Below, piece after piece: positions 6,966 to 7,003 of a stretch of DNA of 7,003 nt. The notes below the pieces were generated by a model that saw only the letters and a list, made by a program, of their open reading frames with translations, was not told where the DNA came from and did no database searches. This DNA is from Flavobacteriaceae bacterium (lineage in GTDB: Bacteria > Bacteroidota > Bacteroidia > Flavobacteriales > Flavobacteriaceae), in assembly GCA_030625995.1 (NCBI GenBank), contig DAOUPU010000133.1, positions 1 through 7,003 on the forward strand, read 5' to 3'. The position numbers were made by a program, and so were the translations under genes. How positions within the stretch are numbered: position 1 is the first letter of the stretch; every line of letters begins with the position of its first letter.

Positions 6966-7003
6966 TTGATCATTCATAATTTATTCAATTAACATATTAA
7001 TAT

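Noticed and set aside
6957..6972. Direct repeat TTGATC-TAG-TTGATC, also partly palindromic, spanning the VWA stop codon.
   Set aside because: Six-base repeats are common by chance in AT-rich DNA; there is no T-tract or long stem to indicate a terminator, and half of it is coding.
1..7003. Search for CRISPR arrays, tRNA or rRNA genes, phage or toxin-antitoxin genes and defence systems.
   Set aside because: No regular spaced repeats, cloverleaf-like segments, or proteins of such families are visible; nearly all of the window is accounted for by four ordinary genes.

Overview
The window looks like an ordinary chromosomal stretch from an AT-rich member of the Bacteroidota, most likely a flavobacterium or a relative. 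Three things point there. The proteins resemble Bacteroidota families: an S9-type lipoprotein, a long insulinase-family lipoprotein with an N-terminal-half insert, and a three-helix VWA membrane protein. No convincing Shine-Dalgarno sites precede the starts. The putative promoters fit the Bacteroidota -7 pattern TAnnTTTG. This taxonomic reading is inference; there is no rRNA or marker gene.

Layout. Positions 1-761 (minus) hold the N-terminal 253 codons of a prolyl-oligopeptidase-family (S9) lipoprotein whose 3' part lies outside the window. A 164-bp divergent intergenic region (762-925) separates it from an M16 (pitrilysin/insulinase) zinc metallopeptidase lipoprotein at 926-3892 (plus), which is followed by a clear intrinsic terminator (3912-3947). 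Next comes a FabG-type 3-oxoacyl-ACP reductase at 4014-4760 (plus), with its own -7-like box. A short non-coding element (4772-4936) lies between fabG and a 670-residue VWA-like membrane protein at 4953-6965 (plus). The last 38 bases hold nothing I can assign.

How the parts fit. The divergent S9 and M16 genes both encode lipoproteins and probably act outside the cytoplasm in turnover or scavenging of peptides. The terminator insulates this pair from fabG. fabG and the VWA gene were probably close neighbours (about 21 bp apart) before a MITE-like element inserted between them.

The main discovery-type signal is that element. It has near-perfect 15-bp terminal inverted repeats, a perfect 6-bp flanking direct repeat (TATTTA), a GC-rich hairpin and a two-tier 44-nt hairpin that contains a TAnnTTTG box. 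I see no defence island, CRISPR array, tRNA, rRNA or phage gene, and no convincing new multi-gene system.
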